Source: Pseudomonas serbica
GTDB lineage: Bacteria > Pseudomonadota > Gammaproteobacteria > Pseudomonadales > Pseudomonadaceae
Length of the DNA: 64,000 nt
Assembly: GCF_028823535.1 (NCBI RefSeq)
Contig: NZ_JAQIYM010000001.1
Location: 1 to 64,000, forward strand
Reading direction: 5' to 3'
The position numbers were made by a program, and so were the translations under genes. Below are positions 29,923-41,477 of this stretch, piece by piece. Numbering within the stretch: position 1 is the first letter of the stretch; each line of letters begins with the position of its first letter. The notes under the pieces are model-generated. The model was not told the origin of the DNA. It worked only from the letters and a program-made list of their open reading frames with translations, and did not search any database.

Positions 29923-30918
29923 ATGCTCCCTGTCTACCGCCTGGCACTGCCAGCATTGTGCCTGTCGCTGATCCTGCCATGTGCATTTTCCGTTGAGGCC
30001 GCCGACCCGGCAGCTGCCGCGGCGGTAAAACCCGCCGAAGAAAAACCGCTCGAACGTCAGCCGTTGCCTGAGCGTAGTCAGGAAGACGCTACTGCACTCG
30101 AGCGAAAAATTCCGCTTCAGGAACAGCAGCAACTGCAAGCGGGCAGCGCTACGTTCCTGGCCCTTTGGAAGCCGGCCAACTCCGCTGATCCCAAAGGCGC
30201 TGTGATTATCATCCCGGGCGCCGGTGAAACTGTTGACTGGCCGCAAGCAATCGGTCCGCTGCGCCGTCAATTGCCGGATGCCCAATGGAGCAGCCTGAGT
30301 ATCACCTTGCCTGATTTGCAAAGCGATGCCATTGCGCCACGCGTGGTTGAACCCGCTCCAACCCCCAAGGCGCCGGATGTCGGCAGCAAAGACTCGACCA
30401 CCGCGCCCCCCATCGAACAGGCGGCGGGCGGCGAAGCCGAGGTGGCAGACAAAGCCGTCATCGAATCCGCCGACGAGCAGGCCAAGGCTGACGCCGAGCG
30501 AATCTTCGCCCGAATCGACGCGGCCATCGCTTTTGCCGAACAGCAAAGCGCCCGCAGTATCGTCGTGCTGGGGCATGGCACGGGTGCTTATTGGGCCGCG
30601 CGTTATCTGAGCGAGAAGCAGACAGCGCAAGTCGAGCGCTTCGTCATGGTCGCCGCGCAGACGCCGGGCAACGTGACACCGGAACTGGACGAACTCACGC
30701 CAACCCTCAAACTGCCTACCGCCGACCTTTTCTATATGGACAAACCGCTGGATCGCAACGCGGCGCTGGCCCGCTTGCAAGCCAGCAAACGCTTGAAGAC
30801 CTCGGCCTTCAGCCAGGTCTCGCTCAAGGCTTTGCCCGGCAACAACAAGGCGCAACAGGAACAACTGGTGCGCCGGGTCCGCGGCTGGTTGAATCCACAA
30901 AACGCGGCGGCTGATTGA
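29923..30918 (+). CDS. DUF3530 family exported alpha/beta-hydrolase-like protein
   Basis: 331-residue protein with a signal peptide (cleavage near VEAA, about 26). The mature part has PKGAVIIIPGAGETVDWP, resembling the first strand and oxyanion turn of alpha/beta hydrolases. VLGHGTGAYWAARYL follows at the nucleophile elbow, but the usual Ser is replaced by Thr (GHGTG). A Glu/Lys/Pro-rich inserted segment lies at 140-180. Function unknown. It is divergent from agtS by 73 bases and convergent with the djlA-like gene. Confidence 0.78.
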   Translation: MLPVYRLALPALCLSLILPCAFSVEAADPAAAAAVKPAEEKPLERQPLPERSQEDATALERKIPLQEQQQLQAGSATFLALWKPANSADPKGAVIIIPGAGETVDWPQAIGPLRRQLPDAQWSSLSITLPDLQSDAIAPRVVEPAPTPKAPDVGSKDSTTAPPIEQAAGGEAEVADKAVIESADEQAKADAERIFARIDAAIAFAEQQSARSIVVLGHGTGAYWAARYLSEKQTAQVERFVMVAAQTPGNVTPELDELTPTLKLPTADLFYMDKPLDRNAALARLQASKRLKTSAFSQVSLKALPGNNKAQQEQLVRRVRGWLNPQNAAAD

Positions 30919-30948
30919 CCGGGTCGCCGTCGACAAAACTCGCTGCGG

Positions 30949-31716
30949 CTAGCGAAAATCCCGCCGTTGACGAATCAATGTATAGGCGTTGTGCAGCTCG
31001 CGCGTCTTGTCGGTGGCCTCGCGAACCTGTGACGCCGTCGCACCACTGCCGGCAATCTTGTCCGGGTGATGGCGACTGAGCAGGCGTCGATAGGCACGCT
31101 TGATCTGGGCGGGCTCGCTGGTGGCAGACACCCCCAACAGCCGCAAGGCGTCCTGATAGGTTGTAACACTGCTGACCAACGGTCGATGCTGCGGCTCATA
31201 TTCGGCCGCCAACCCCTTGACCTGTGGCGCGCTCCACCCCAGCCAGCTGCCCCACTGGAGGACCAGTTCACGCTCACGGCTGCCCGCATGACCATCGGCC
31301 CAAACCATCCTCCAGCAAGCGCGCAAGACCCCTTCTGCGGCAAAGGGCTGAGACCTCAGCCGGCGCAAATGGCCACGTAACCGGTCATTGCCCGCCTTGC
31401 CCCGATTGAACGCGGCAATAGCCCGGCGCTGTGCCGATTCGGACATTTCCAGGGAACACATCTCCGCGCGGGCCTGCTGGATATGCCCCTCCACGACCCT
31501 TCCGTCACACTTGGCCAGGCGCCCCAACAACACAAACAACAACTCGTCGTTGCGCAGGACCGGTCGCCCCCCGAGTTTTTCACGCAGATGCGCCCAACTC
31601 TGCAGGTGCAGGTGCCTGTCCAGCACCTGCCCCAGCAAGGCCCCGAGCATGGCCCCCGGAATGCTGGCGATGGCAAAGCCTGCTCCGGCTCCGATCAGCG
31701 TCGCTGGCCACAGCAT
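30949..31716 (-). CDS. djlA: DjlA-like membrane-anchored J-domain co-chaperone
   Basis: Co-chaperone that stimulates DnaK at the inner membrane. The 255-residue protein has an N-terminal hydrophobic segment (about 4-30, with Gly motif), a TerB-like helical region (about 55-175) and a C-terminal J domain with the HPD motif (217-219). This domain order is DjlA's. It is the last of the amgK-murU-djlA run, 1 base after murU. Confidence 0.87.
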   Translation of the reverse strand: MLWPATLIGAGAGFAIASIPGAMLGALLGQVLDRHLHLQSWAHLREKLGGRPVLRNDELLFVLLGRLAKCDGRVVEGHIQQARAEMCSLEMSESAQRRAIAAFNRGKAGNDRLRGHLRRLRSQPFAAEGVLRACWRMVWADGHAGSRERELVLQWGSWLGWSAPQVKGLAAEYEPQHRPLVSSVTTYQDALRLLGVSATSEPAQIKRAYRRLLSRHHPDKIAGSGATASQVREATDKTRELHNAYTLIRQRRDFR

Positions 31717-31717
31717 C

Positions 31718-33405
<1,688 letters not shown>

Positions 33406-33535
33406 TGCAAGGGTCTCCGACGGCGCTAGCCGTCAAGCGGGTCATGCTTTATTATCCAGCATCTTTTTCAGACCATCGAGAGGCGTGCGGCCCACACCGC
33501 GGGCAGATGGCACGCAGGAAGCCCGGACTATTAAG

Positions 33536-36334
33536 ATGGCATTGAAATCCCCCGCGTTTCGTAAAAAATTTCCGTTGTTGATGACCGGCAGTTTGCTGGC
33601 TCTGCAACCCTTGGCCAGCCCTTTCGTGGTCGCCGCGGAACAGTATGACTGCTCGGTCTCCGCTTCGGGTGCCTGGAATTGTGCGCCAAAATCGCCGGCG
33701 GCGGCATTGCCTCCGCGTCCTGTCCATGAAGGCAGCGCCGTCAGCGCCACCGGCGAGACACCCGCCGAAACGGGCGCCAGCGAAGAGACAGGCGCCAAAC
33801 CTGCACTGGTCACCGAATCCAAAGGCCGCGGCCTGAAGTCGCGTAGCGCAGACTATAGCCACCTCGACTGGGTTCCACGCGAGCAACTCACTGCAGCACA
33901 ATTGGCCGAAACCGGTCCTTATTGTTCTGGTTCCTATATCGAACCGATTCGTCCTGGCATGAATGACAAGACGAATAAAAGTGACGCCCCAACCTTTATC
34001 GGCGCCAAAGCTTCCCGCTACAAGCAGGATGAGCAAGTCGCCACCCTGGCCGGTGACGTGGTCATGCGCCAGGGCAGCATGCAGGTCGAAGCGGACGAAG
34101 CCAACCTCTACCAGGCCGAGAGCCGGGGTGAGCTGAGCGGCAACGTGCGCATTCGCGACAACGGTGCACTGATCGTGGGTGACCACGCCGATGTGCAGCT
34201 CGATACCGGTGAAGCCAAGGTCGACAACGCCGAATACGTGATGCACAAATCGCGCATCCGCGGTAACGCGCTGTACGCCAAGCGTGCCGAGAACGCGATC
34301 ATCCGTCTCAAGGATGGTACGTACACCACGTGCGAACCGAACAGCAACGCCTGGCAGCTCAAGGGCAACAACATCACCCTGAACCCGGCAACCGGCTTCG
34401 GTACCGCGACCAACGTGACGCTGCGGGTCAAGGACATTCCGGTCCTGTACACGCCGTATATCTACTTCCCGATCGACGACCGTCGTCAATCCGGCTTCCT
34501 GCCGCCGACCATCGGCACCGGCAGCGATACCGGCTTCCTGCTGGTCACGCCGTACTACTTCAACCTGGCACCGAACTACGATGCCACGTTGTACCCGCGC
34601 TACATGAGCGATCGCGGCCTGTTGATGGAAGGCGAATTCCGCTACCTCACCAAGTCCAGCGAAGGCCAGTTCGGCGCCGCGTACCTCAATGACGAGAACG
34701 ACGATCGCAAGCTGCAGACCGATTACGATAAAACCCGCTACATGTACAACTGGCAGCACAAGGGTGGTCTTGATTCGCGTGTGCTGACCCAGGTCGACTA
34801 CACCAAGATCAGCGATCCCTATTACTTCCAGGATCTGCAAACAGACCAGATTGGTGTGAAAAGCGCCGATTACGTCAACCAGCAGGGTTCTGTTACCTAC
34901 CGCGGCGACAGCTACACCGCTCGCGTGAATGCCCAGGCGTATCAACTGGCGACCGTATCGGACATCACCCCGTACGACCGTTTGCCGCAGATCACCTTCA
35001 ATGGCGCGCTGCCGGATCGTCCAGGCGGCCTGAATTTCACCTATGACACAGAAATCGTGCGGTTCGACCGCGACCTGAAAAACGGTAACTACACCGATGA
35101 AGATGGTGTTGTATCGCCGCGCCTCGATAGAAACGTTCAAGGTCTGGCCCGCGCCAATGGCGATCGCCTCAACCTTGCGCCAGCGGTAAGCTTCCCGATG
35201 GAGGCGAGCTATGGCTTCCTGACGCCAAAGCTCAAGTATCAGTACACGCAGTACCAACTGGACCTGGACAGCATCGGCAAAAGCCAGGTTGCCGCGCAGA
35301 CGGCAGAACAGGACCAGCTCAACGGCACATTCGATAGCAATCAGAACCGTGGCGTGCCGATCGCCAGCATCGACAGCGGACTGTATTTCGACCGCAAGAC
35401 CAACTGGTTTGGCAAAGACTATAACCAGACCCTTGAGCCACGCCTGTTCTACCTCTACGTGCCCGAGAAGGACCAGGAAGACATTCCGGTATTCGACACC
35501 AGCGAATACACCTTCAACTATGGGTCGCTGTTCCGCGACAACCGTTTCTCTGGCTCTGACCGTGTCGGCGACGAGAACAAACTGTCCCTGGGCGTGACCA
35601 GTCGCTGGATCGAAGAAAACGGTTTTGAGCGCCAACGCATCAGTGTCGGCCAGGCGCTTTACTTCAAGGATCGTAAAGTCCAGCTGCCAGGCATCAATTT
35701 CAACGATCGCGAAGATGCCAAGTCAGATGTGTCCCCATATGCGCTGGAATACGAATACCGCTGGAACCGCGATTGGCGCACGACCGCCGATTACAACTGG
35801 GACCCGGACAGCCGCAGCCCTCGCTCGGGCAGCGCGATGTTCCACTACCAGCCTGAAGACAACCCGAACAAGGTCATCAACGCCGGCTATCGCTATCGCA
35901 ATGACCAGGTTCGATACGACCAGTCCTCCGGTAAATGGCAGGTCGGCGGCGGTGACTATGGTGTTCCAGGCCAGCCTGGCTACGTGAAGGACTACTACAA
36001 GATCGAACAGCACGACTTCTCGGTGATCTGGCCAGTCGTGCCGCAATGGAACGTCATCAGCCGCTGGCAGTACGACTACAACCGCAACCGTACCCTGGAA
36101 GCCTTCGGTGGCTTCGAGTACGACAACTGCTGCTGGAAACTGCGCCTGATCAACCGTTACTGGGTCGATTATGACGAAACCAGTCAAGACGCTCCGGAAA
36201 ACGAAAAAGGCGACCATGGCGTCTTCCTCCAAATTGTTCTGAAGGGACTCGGCGGCCTCACCGGCGCCAAAGTAGAGAGTTTCCTCGACAAAGGCATCCA
36301 AGGTTATCGTGAACGTGAAGACCAAGCTTTCTGA
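33536..36334 (+). CDS. lptD: LPS-assembly outer-membrane protein LptD
   Basis: Beta-barrel translocon that inserts lipopolysaccharide into the outer leaflet with LptE. The 932-residue protein has a signal sequence (cleavage near VVAAE, about 37), an OstA/LptA-like jellyroll (about 150-235) and a large barrel. Cysteines include a pair near the N-terminus, single ones in the middle and NCCW near the C-terminus, fitting the disulfides LptD needs. The start [11 protein letters not shown] was chosen; the frame upstream is antisense to amgK. It overlaps surA, its own assembly chaperone. Confidence 0.95.
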   Translation: MALKSPAFRKKFPLLMTGSLLALQPLASPFVVAAEQYDCSVSASGAWNCAPKSPAAALPPRPVHEGSAVSATGETPAETGASEETGAKPALVTESKGRGLKSRSADYSHLDWVPREQLTAAQLAETGPYCSGSYIEPIRPGMNDKTNKSDAPTFIGAKASRYKQDEQVATLAGDVVMRQGSMQVEADEANLYQAESRGELSGNVRIRDNGALIVGDHADVQLDTGEAKVDNAEYVMHKSRIRGNALYAKRAENAIIRLKDGTYTTCEPNSNAWQLKGNNITLNPATGFGTATNVTLRVKDIPVLYTPYIYFPIDDRRQSGFLPPTIGTGSDTGFLLVTPYYFNLAPNYDATLYPRYMSDRGLLMEGEFRYLTKSSEGQFGAAYLNDENDDRKLQTDYDKTRYMYNWQHKGGLDSRVLTQVDYTKISDPYYFQDLQTDQIGVKSADYVNQQGSVTYRGDSYTARVNAQAYQLATVSDITPYDRLPQITFNGALPDRPGGLNFTYDTEIVRFDRDLKNGNYTDEDGVVSPRLDRNVQGLARANGDRLNLAPAVSFPMEASYGFLTPKLKYQYTQYQLDLDSIGKSQVAAQTAEQDQLNGTFDSNQNRGVPIASIDSGLYFDRKTNWFGKDYNQTLEPRLFYLYVPEKDQEDIPVFDTSEYTFNYGSLFRDNRFSGSDRVGDENKLSLGVTSRWIEENGFERQRISVGQALYFKDRKVQLPGINFNDREDAKSDVSPYALEYEYRWNRDWRTTADYNWDPDSRSPRSGSAMFHYQPEDNPNKVINAGYRYRNDQVRYDQSSGKWQVGGGDYGVPGQPGYVKDYYKIEQHDFSVIWPVVPQWNVISRWQYDYNRNRTLEAFGGFEYDNCCWKLRLINRYWVDYDETSQDAPENEKGDHGVFLQIVLKGLGGLTGAKVESFLDKGIQGYREREDQAF

Positions 36335-37631
36335 TTGTCTGCGCCCGCTGCTGCTGGGCGCGCTGTTCCTGGGTACCGCGGCCAACGCCGCGGTACAGTC
36401 CATCGATAAAGTGGTGGCCATTGTCGACAACGACGTGGTCATGCAAAGCCAACTGGACCAACGGGTCCATGAAGTCCAGCAAACCATCGCCAAGCGCGGC
36501 TCCGCCGTGCCTCCGGCCAGCGTACTGGAGCAACAGGTGCTCGAGCGCCTGATCGTCGAGAACCTGCAACTGCAGATCGGCGAACGTTCCGGCATCCGTA
36601 TCACCGATGAAGAACTGAACCAGGCTGTCGGCACCATCGCCCAGCGCAATAACATGTCGGTTGAGCAATTTCGCGCGGCACTGACTCACGATGGCCTGTC
36701 CTACGACGATGCTCGTGACCAGATCCGTCGTGAGATGGTCATCAGCCGCGTGCGCCAACGCCGTGTGGCCGAGCGTATCCAGGTGTCCGAGCAGGAAGTC
36801 AAAAACTTCCTCGCCTCAGACCTTGGCAAAATGCAGCTGTCCCAAGAGTTCCGCCTGTCCAACATCATGATTGCCACGCCGGAAAGCGCCAATTCCGACG
36901 CCATTCAGAATGCGGCCAAACAGGCTGACGCGGTTTACCAGCAACTCAAGCAAGGCGCTGACTTCGCTCAGTTGGCCCTGGCCAAATCCGCCAGCGAAAC
37001 CGCACTGGAAGGCGGCGACATGGGCTGGCGTAAAGCCGCTCAACTGCCACCACCCTTCGATCGCCTGTTGAGCACCATGGCTGTTGGCGATATCACCCAG
37101 CCAATGCGTACGCCAGGTGGCTTCATCATCCTGAAGATCACCGACAAGCGTGGCGGTGAAGCGCAGGTGCGTGATGAAGTGCACGTTCGTCACATCCTGG
37201 TCAAACCAAGTCCGATCCGTGACGAAGCAAAAACCAAGGCCCTGGCCGAGTCGCTCTACAGCCGCATCGAATCGGGTGAAGACTTCGGCGAACTGGCAAA
37301 AAGCTACTCGGAAGATCCGGGGTCCGCGCTCAACGGCGGCGACCTGAACTGGATCGACCCGAGTGTATTGGTTCCGGAGTTCCGCGAAGTGATGGCCAAG
37401 ACCCCACAAGGTCAGCTGTCCAAGCCGTTCCAGACTCAATACGGCTGGCACGTCCTGGAAGTCCTTGGCCGTCGCGCCACCGACAGCACCAACCAGGCTC
37501 GCGAGCAACAAGCGATGACCGTACTGCGTAACCGCAAATACGACGAAGAGTTGCAAACCTGGCTGCGTCAGATCCGTGACGAAGCGTACGTGGAAATCAA
37601 ACTCCCTGGCGCCGACCAGGCAGCACAGTGA
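36315..37631 (+). CDS. surA: periplasmic chaperone and peptidyl-prolyl isomerase SurA
   Basis: Escorts outer-membrane proteins, including LptD, to the BAM complex. The 438-residue protein has a signal peptide, an N-terminal chaperone domain, and two parvulin domains (about 170-270 and 285-385, the second with [12 protein letters not shown]). It begins with GTG inside the last codons of lptD (20-base overlap); a GTG two codons upstream is also possible. The overlap suggests coupled translation of LptD and SurA. Confidence 0.94.
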   Translation: MKTKLSDCLRPLLLGALFLGTAANAAVQSIDKVVAIVDNDVVMQSQLDQRVHEVQQTIAKRGSAVPPASVLEQQVLERLIVENLQLQIGERSGIRITDEELNQAVGTIAQRNNMSVEQFRAALTHDGLSYDDARDQIRREMVISRVRQRRVAERIQVSEQEVKNFLASDLGKMQLSQEFRLSNIMIATPESANSDAIQNAAKQADAVYQQLKQGADFAQLALAKSASETALEGGDMGWRKAAQLPPPFDRLLSTMAVGDITQPMRTPGGFIILKITDKRGGEAQVRDEVHVRHILVKPSPIRDEAKTKALAESLYSRIESGEDFGELAKSYSEDPGSALNGGDLNWIDPSVLVPEFREVMAKTPQGQLSKPFQTQYGWHVLEVLGRRATDSTNQAREQQAMTVLRNRKYDEELQTWLRQIRDEAYVEIKLPGADQAAQ

Positions 37632-38617
37632 AACCCAAGCGTTTCGCGCTGACACCCGGCGAACCAGCCGGCATAGGTCCCGACCTGTGCCTGCTGCTCG
37701 CCGCGCAAGCCCAGCCGCACCCCCTGATTGCCATTACCAGCCGCGACCTGCTCCTTGAGCGGGCCGCGCAGCTGGGTGTGGTTGTCGATGTGCTGCCCGT
37801 CACGCCAGACAACTGGCCGGATGTTCCCGCTCCCGCCAACAGCCTGTATGTCTGGGATACACCGCTCAATGCCAAGGTCGTCGCCGGGCAACTGGACAAG
37901 GCCAACGCCGCTTTCGTCCTGGAAACCCTGACACGCGCCGGCCAAGGCTGCCTGGACGGGCATTTTGCCGGCATGATCACCGCGCCGGTACACAAAGGCG
38001 TGATCAATGAATCCGGTATAGCGTTTTCCGGGCACACGGAGTTCCTCGCTGACCTGACCCATACCGCGCAAGTGGTCATGATGCTCGCTACCCGCGGCCT
38101 ACGGGTAGCGCTGGTTACCACTCACCTGCCCCTGCGCGAGATTGCCGATGCAATCACGCCGCAACGCCTGGAGCGGGTGACGCGCATCCTGCACGCCGAT
38201 CTGCAGGAAAAATTCGGTATCGCCAAGCCACGCATCCTGGTGTGCGGGCTCAACCCCCATGCCGGAGAAGGCGGACACCTGGGCCATGAAGAAATCGATA
38301 TCATCGAACCCACATTAGAGCGCCTGCGCGGCGAAGGCATGGACCTACGCGGCCCCTTGCCCGCCGACACTCTGTTTACCCCCAAATATCTGGAGCATTG
38401 CGACGCAGTGCTGGCGATGTACCACGATCAGGGCCTGCCTGTGCTGAAATACAAAGGCTTCGGCGCAGCAGTCAATGTGACCCTCGGCTTGCCGATCATC
38501 CGCACATCGGTCGACCACGGCACCGCCCTGGATTTGGCCGGCAGCGGCAAAATCGACACCGGCAGCCTGCAAGTCGCCCTGGAAACCGCCTACCAGATGG
38601 CCGAGACCCGTTTATGA
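37628..38617 (+). CDS. pdxA: 4-hydroxythreonine-4-phosphate dehydrogenase
   Basis: NAD-dependent step of pyridoxal phosphate synthesis. The 329-residue protein has the family segments [34 protein letters not shown] and [15 protein letters not shown] with metal-binding histidines. It starts with GTG overlapping the surA stop by 4 bases and is overlapped by rsmA, as in E. coli surA-pdxA-rsmA. Confidence 0.95.
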   Translation: MKPKRFALTPGEPAGIGPDLCLLLAAQAQPHPLIAITSRDLLLERAAQLGVVVDVLPVTPDNWPDVPAPANSLYVWDTPLNAKVVAGQLDKANAAFVLETLTRAGQGCLDGHFAGMITAPVHKGVINESGIAFSGHTEFLADLTHTAQVVMMLATRGLRVALVTTHLPLREIADAITPQRLERVTRILHADLQEKFGIAKPRILVCGLNPHAGEGGHLGHEEIDIIEPTLERLRGEGMDLRGPLPADTLFTPKYLEHCDAVLAMYHDQGLPVLKYKGFGAAVNVTLGLPIIRTSVDHGTALDLAGSGKIDTGSLQVALETAYQMAETRL

Positions 38618-39432
38618 CCGAGCAATACCAACACAAGGCGCGCAAGCGCTTTGGCCAGAACTTCCTGCACGATGCTGGCGTTATCGACCGCATCCTGCGC
38701 TCCATCCATGCCAAGGCCGAAGACCGTCTTCTGGAAATCGGCCCTGGCCAGGGCGCATTGACCCAAGGCCTGCTCAGCAGCGGCGCCCAGCTCGATGTGG
38801 TGGAACTGGACAAGGACCTGATCCCTATCCTCAACCAGCAGTTTGCCGGCAAGAGCAACTTCAACCTGCACCAGGGTGACGCACTGAAGTTCGACTTCAC
38901 CAGCCTGAACGCTGCTCCAGGCAGCCTGCGTGTGGTCGGCAACCTGCCCTACAACATCTCTACACCGCTGATTTTCCACCTGCTGCACAACGCCCACCTG
39001 ATTCGCGACATGCACTTCATGCTGCAAAAGGAAGTGGTCGAGCGCCTGGCGGCAGGGCCTGGCGGCGGTGACTGGGGTCGGCTGTCGATCATGGTTCAGT
39101 ACCACTGCCGAGTCGAACACCTGTTCAACGTAGGTCCTGGCGCATTCAATCCGCCGCCGAAAGTCGACTCGGCCATCGTGCGCCTGGTCCCCCACGCAGT
39201 ATTGCCGCACCCGGCAAAGGACCACCGTTTGCTGGAGCGCGTCGTGCGTGAGGCCTTCAACCAGCGCCGCAAAACCCTGCGTAACACACTTAAGCTGTTG
39301 CTGAGCAATGCCGAAATCGAAGCCGCTGGGGTCGATGGCAGCTTGCGTCCCGAGCAGCTCGACCTGGCAGCCTTCGTGCGCCTTGCCGACAAGCTCAGCG
39401 AACAAGTCCTACAAAAACCCGCGGACGCCTGA
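38614..39432 (+). CDS. rsmA: 16S rRNA dimethyladenosine transferase
   Basis: Dimethylates A1518 and A1519 of 16S rRNA; its loss gives kasugamycin resistance. The 272-residue SAM enzyme has motif [11 protein letters not shown] (GPGQG 43-47) and the catalytic NLPYN (110-114). The ATG at 38614 overlaps pdxA by 4 bases. The longer frame is antisense-free but lacks similarity. Confidence 0.96.
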   Translation: MTEQYQHKARKRFGQNFLHDAGVIDRILRSIHAKAEDRLLEIGPGQGALTQGLLSSGAQLDVVELDKDLIPILNQQFAGKSNFNLHQGDALKFDFTSLNAAPGSLRVVGNLPYNISTPLIFHLLHNAHLIRDMHFMLQKEVVERLAAGPGGGDWGRLSIMVQYHCRVEHLFNVGPGAFNPPPKVDSAIVRLVPHAVLPHPAKDHRLLERVVREAFNQRRKTLRNTLKLLLSNAEIEAAGVDGSLRPEQLDLAAFVRLADKLSEQVLQKPADA

Positions 39433-39553
39433 CAGAACTGAAGCGTTATCGGGTAGGACACCAGCGCCCATGTCTGGTTTACTATCCGATACCTGGCCTA
39501 GACTGACTCATCAGTTACGCCCCGCGTTCCGCTTCGTTTTTAAGGCCCTTTGC

Positions 39554-39934
39554 ATGTCCGATCCTCGTTATCAGGTCGACGTCAGCGTCGTCACCCGCTA
39601 TCTGGCAGAACAGTCGCAACCCGAGCAAGAGCGTTTTGCCTTCGCGTACACCATCACTGTGCAAAATAACGGCCTGTTACCGGCCAAACTGTTGTCACGG
39701 CACTGGGTCATCACCGATGGCGATGGACATGTCGAGGAGGTTCGTGGTGCGGGCGTGGTTGGCCAGCAACCACTGATCGAGCCGGGTAAAAGCCATACCT
39801 ACAGCAGCGGGACCGTAATGACCTCCAAAGTCGGCACCATGCAGGGTACTTACGAGATGCTCGCTGGCGATGGCAAACATTTCGATGCCACCATCGCCCC
39901 GTTCCGCCTGGCGGTGCCCGGAGCCTTGCACTGA
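39554..39934 (+). CDS. apaG: ApaG (DUF525) protein
   Basis: 126-residue immunoglobulin-like protein of unclear biochemical role, linked with Co2+ tolerance and usually beside apaH. It has [12 protein letters not shown]-type [12 protein letters not shown] and YEM(L) segments of the family. Start chosen at MSDPRYQV. The TGA overlaps the apaH ATG by one base (TGATG). A 120-base gap with no clear gene separates it from rsmA. Confidence 0.93.
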   Translation: MSDPRYQVDVSVVTRYLAEQSQPEQERFAFAYTITVQNNGLLPAKLLSRHWVITDGDGHVEEVRGAGVVGQQPLIEPGKSHTYSSGTVMTSKVGTMQGTYEMLAGDGKHFDATIAPFRLAVPGALH

Positions 39935-40818
39935 TGGCGACCTTTGCCGTTGGCGACCTGCAAGGCTGCCTCGACGCATTGCAGTGCCTGCTCAAGAAGG
40001 TCGCCTTCGATCCGGCAAAAGATTGTCTGTGGCTGGTGGGCGACCTGGTCAACCGTGGCCCGCAGTCGCTGGAAACCCTGCGCTTCCTCTATAGCATTCG
40101 CCAGTCGCTGGTGTGCGTGCTCGGCAACCACGACCTGCACTTGCTGGCGGCCGGGAAGAATATCGAACGCCTGAAGAAAACCGACACCCTGTGCGAGATC
40201 ATAGAAGCCCCCGATAGCGTCGAGTTGCTGGAATGGCTGCGTCAGCAAAAACTCATGCACTACGACGAACAGCGCAACATTGCGATGGTGCATGCCGGCA
40301 TTCCACCGCAGTGGTCGCTGCGCAAAGCGCTGAAATACGCCGCCGAAGTCGAGACCGCCCTGCGCGACGACAACCTGCTGCCACCCTACCTCGATGGCAT
40401 GTACGGTAACGATCCAGCGAAATGGGACAGCGACCTCAAGGGCGTGACACGCCTGCGGGTGATCACCAACTATTTCACGCGCATGCGCTTCTGTACGGCC
40501 GAGGGCAAGCTTGACCTCAAGAGCAAGGAAGGCCTCGACACCGCCCCTGCAGGCTACAAGCCCTGGTTCCAGCACAAGGAACGCAAGACCCGCGACCTGA
40601 AGATCATCTTCGGCCACTGGGCAGCGCTGGAAGGCAAGGTCCAGGAGCCGAACGTCTCAGCCCTCGATACCGGCTGCGTCTGGGGTGGTGCCCTGACCCT
40701 GATGAACGTAGACACGGGCGAACGCCTGTCCTGCAAATGCGACGAACGTGGCCATGCCGCGATGCCGCCAGTCGTCCCACAGATTTCCGAACCATCGTCA
40801 GCCAGCGCCCCGCGCTAG
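39934..40818 (+). CDS. apaH: diadenosine tetraphosphatase
   Basis: Symmetrically cleaves Ap4A to two ADP, and removes Np4N caps from RNA. The 294-residue metallophosphatase shows [18 protein letters not shown] and [10 protein letters not shown] metal-site motifs. Directly coupled to apaG and followed by glpE after 33 bases. Confidence 0.95.
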   Translation: MATFAVGDLQGCLDALQCLLKKVAFDPAKDCLWLVGDLVNRGPQSLETLRFLYSIRQSLVCVLGNHDLHLLAAGKNIERLKKTDTLCEIIEAPDSVELLEWLRQQKLMHYDEQRNIAMVHAGIPPQWSLRKALKYAAEVETALRDDNLLPPYLDGMYGNDPAKWDSDLKGVTRLRVITNYFTRMRFCTAEGKLDLKSKEGLDTAPAGYKPWFQHKERKTRDLKIIFGHWAALEGKVQEPNVSALDTGCVWGGALTLMNVDTGERLSCKCDERGHAAMPPVVPQISEPSSASAPR

Positions 40819-40851
40819 ACTGCGCTTTCAGCCGAGCCACAGGAGCCCGCC

Positions 40852-41181
40852 ATGAGCGAATTCAAACGTATCCCCCCGGAACAGGCCCAGGCCCTGCGCG
40901 AACAAGGCGCAGTGGTGGTCGACGTCCGCGATCCTGCGACCTTTGCCGCCCTGCACATCAGCGGCTCGAAGCACCTGGACAACCACTCCCTGCACGCCTT
41001 CATCCAGAGTGCCGATCTGGACGCGCCAACCGTGGTGGTCTGCTATCACGGCAACTCCAGCCAGGGTGCCGCTGCCTACCTGATCAGCCAGGGTTTCTCC
41101 GACGTCTACAGCATGGATGGCGGTTTTGAGCTGTGGCGTACGACTTATCCTGCGGAAACGGCGCAAGGCACCTCCGAATAA
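40852..41181 (+). CDS. glpE: thiosulfate sulfurtransferase GlpE
   Basis: Single-domain rhodanese that transfers sulfane sulfur from thiosulfate to cyanide or thioredoxin. The 109-residue protein has the active-site cysteine C64 in CYHGNSS, as in E. coli GlpE. The start has CAGGAG 6-7 bases upstream. Last gene of the lptD-glpE run. Confidence 0.93.
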   Translation: MSEFKRIPPEQAQALREQGAVVVDVRDPATFAALHISGSKHLDNHSLHAFIQSADLDAPTVVVCYHGNSSQGAAAYLISQGFSDVYSMDGGFELWRTTYPAETAQGTSE

Positions 41182-41287
41182 TTTTTTTGTCATGCGCAAG
41201 CCCCGGCTGCCGCGGGCTCGCGCGGTGGCAGACGAACGGTCAGCCACAACTAATTACGTATCTCGCCTTTACCTCCCGAATTCCCAA

Positions 41288-41297
41288 CTATCCTTAA
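41288..41297 (+). promoter_or_regulatory. sigma-S-like extended -10 for the prkA operon
   Basis: CTATCCTTAA closely matches the sigma-S preferred extended -10 (CTATACTTAA), with no good -35 in front, about 180 bases before prkA. The 296-base gap from glpE otherwise contains a small GCCGG/CCGGC hairpin at 41322-41335 and no gene. The homologous E. coli operon is part of the stationary-phase response. Confidence 0.45.
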
Positions 41298-41477
41298 GCG
41301 CAGGCCATCCAAAACAGGGGAGAGCCGGTACACCGGCGCACGGGTCATCGGGAGTAGCTTTCGGGGTAGTCAGCTTCGAAAGAGTTCTGGGGGGTAAACA
41401 GCGACTGCCTGTTCGGTTGCTGCCAGCATCGACTGAGTGATCCGGCGTCGGCTCCACGTATCGAGCGAGGTGACGTC

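Noticed and set aside
33452..35635. 727-codon frame on the minus strand
   Set aside because: Entirely antisense to lptD; a by-product of GC-rich codon bias.
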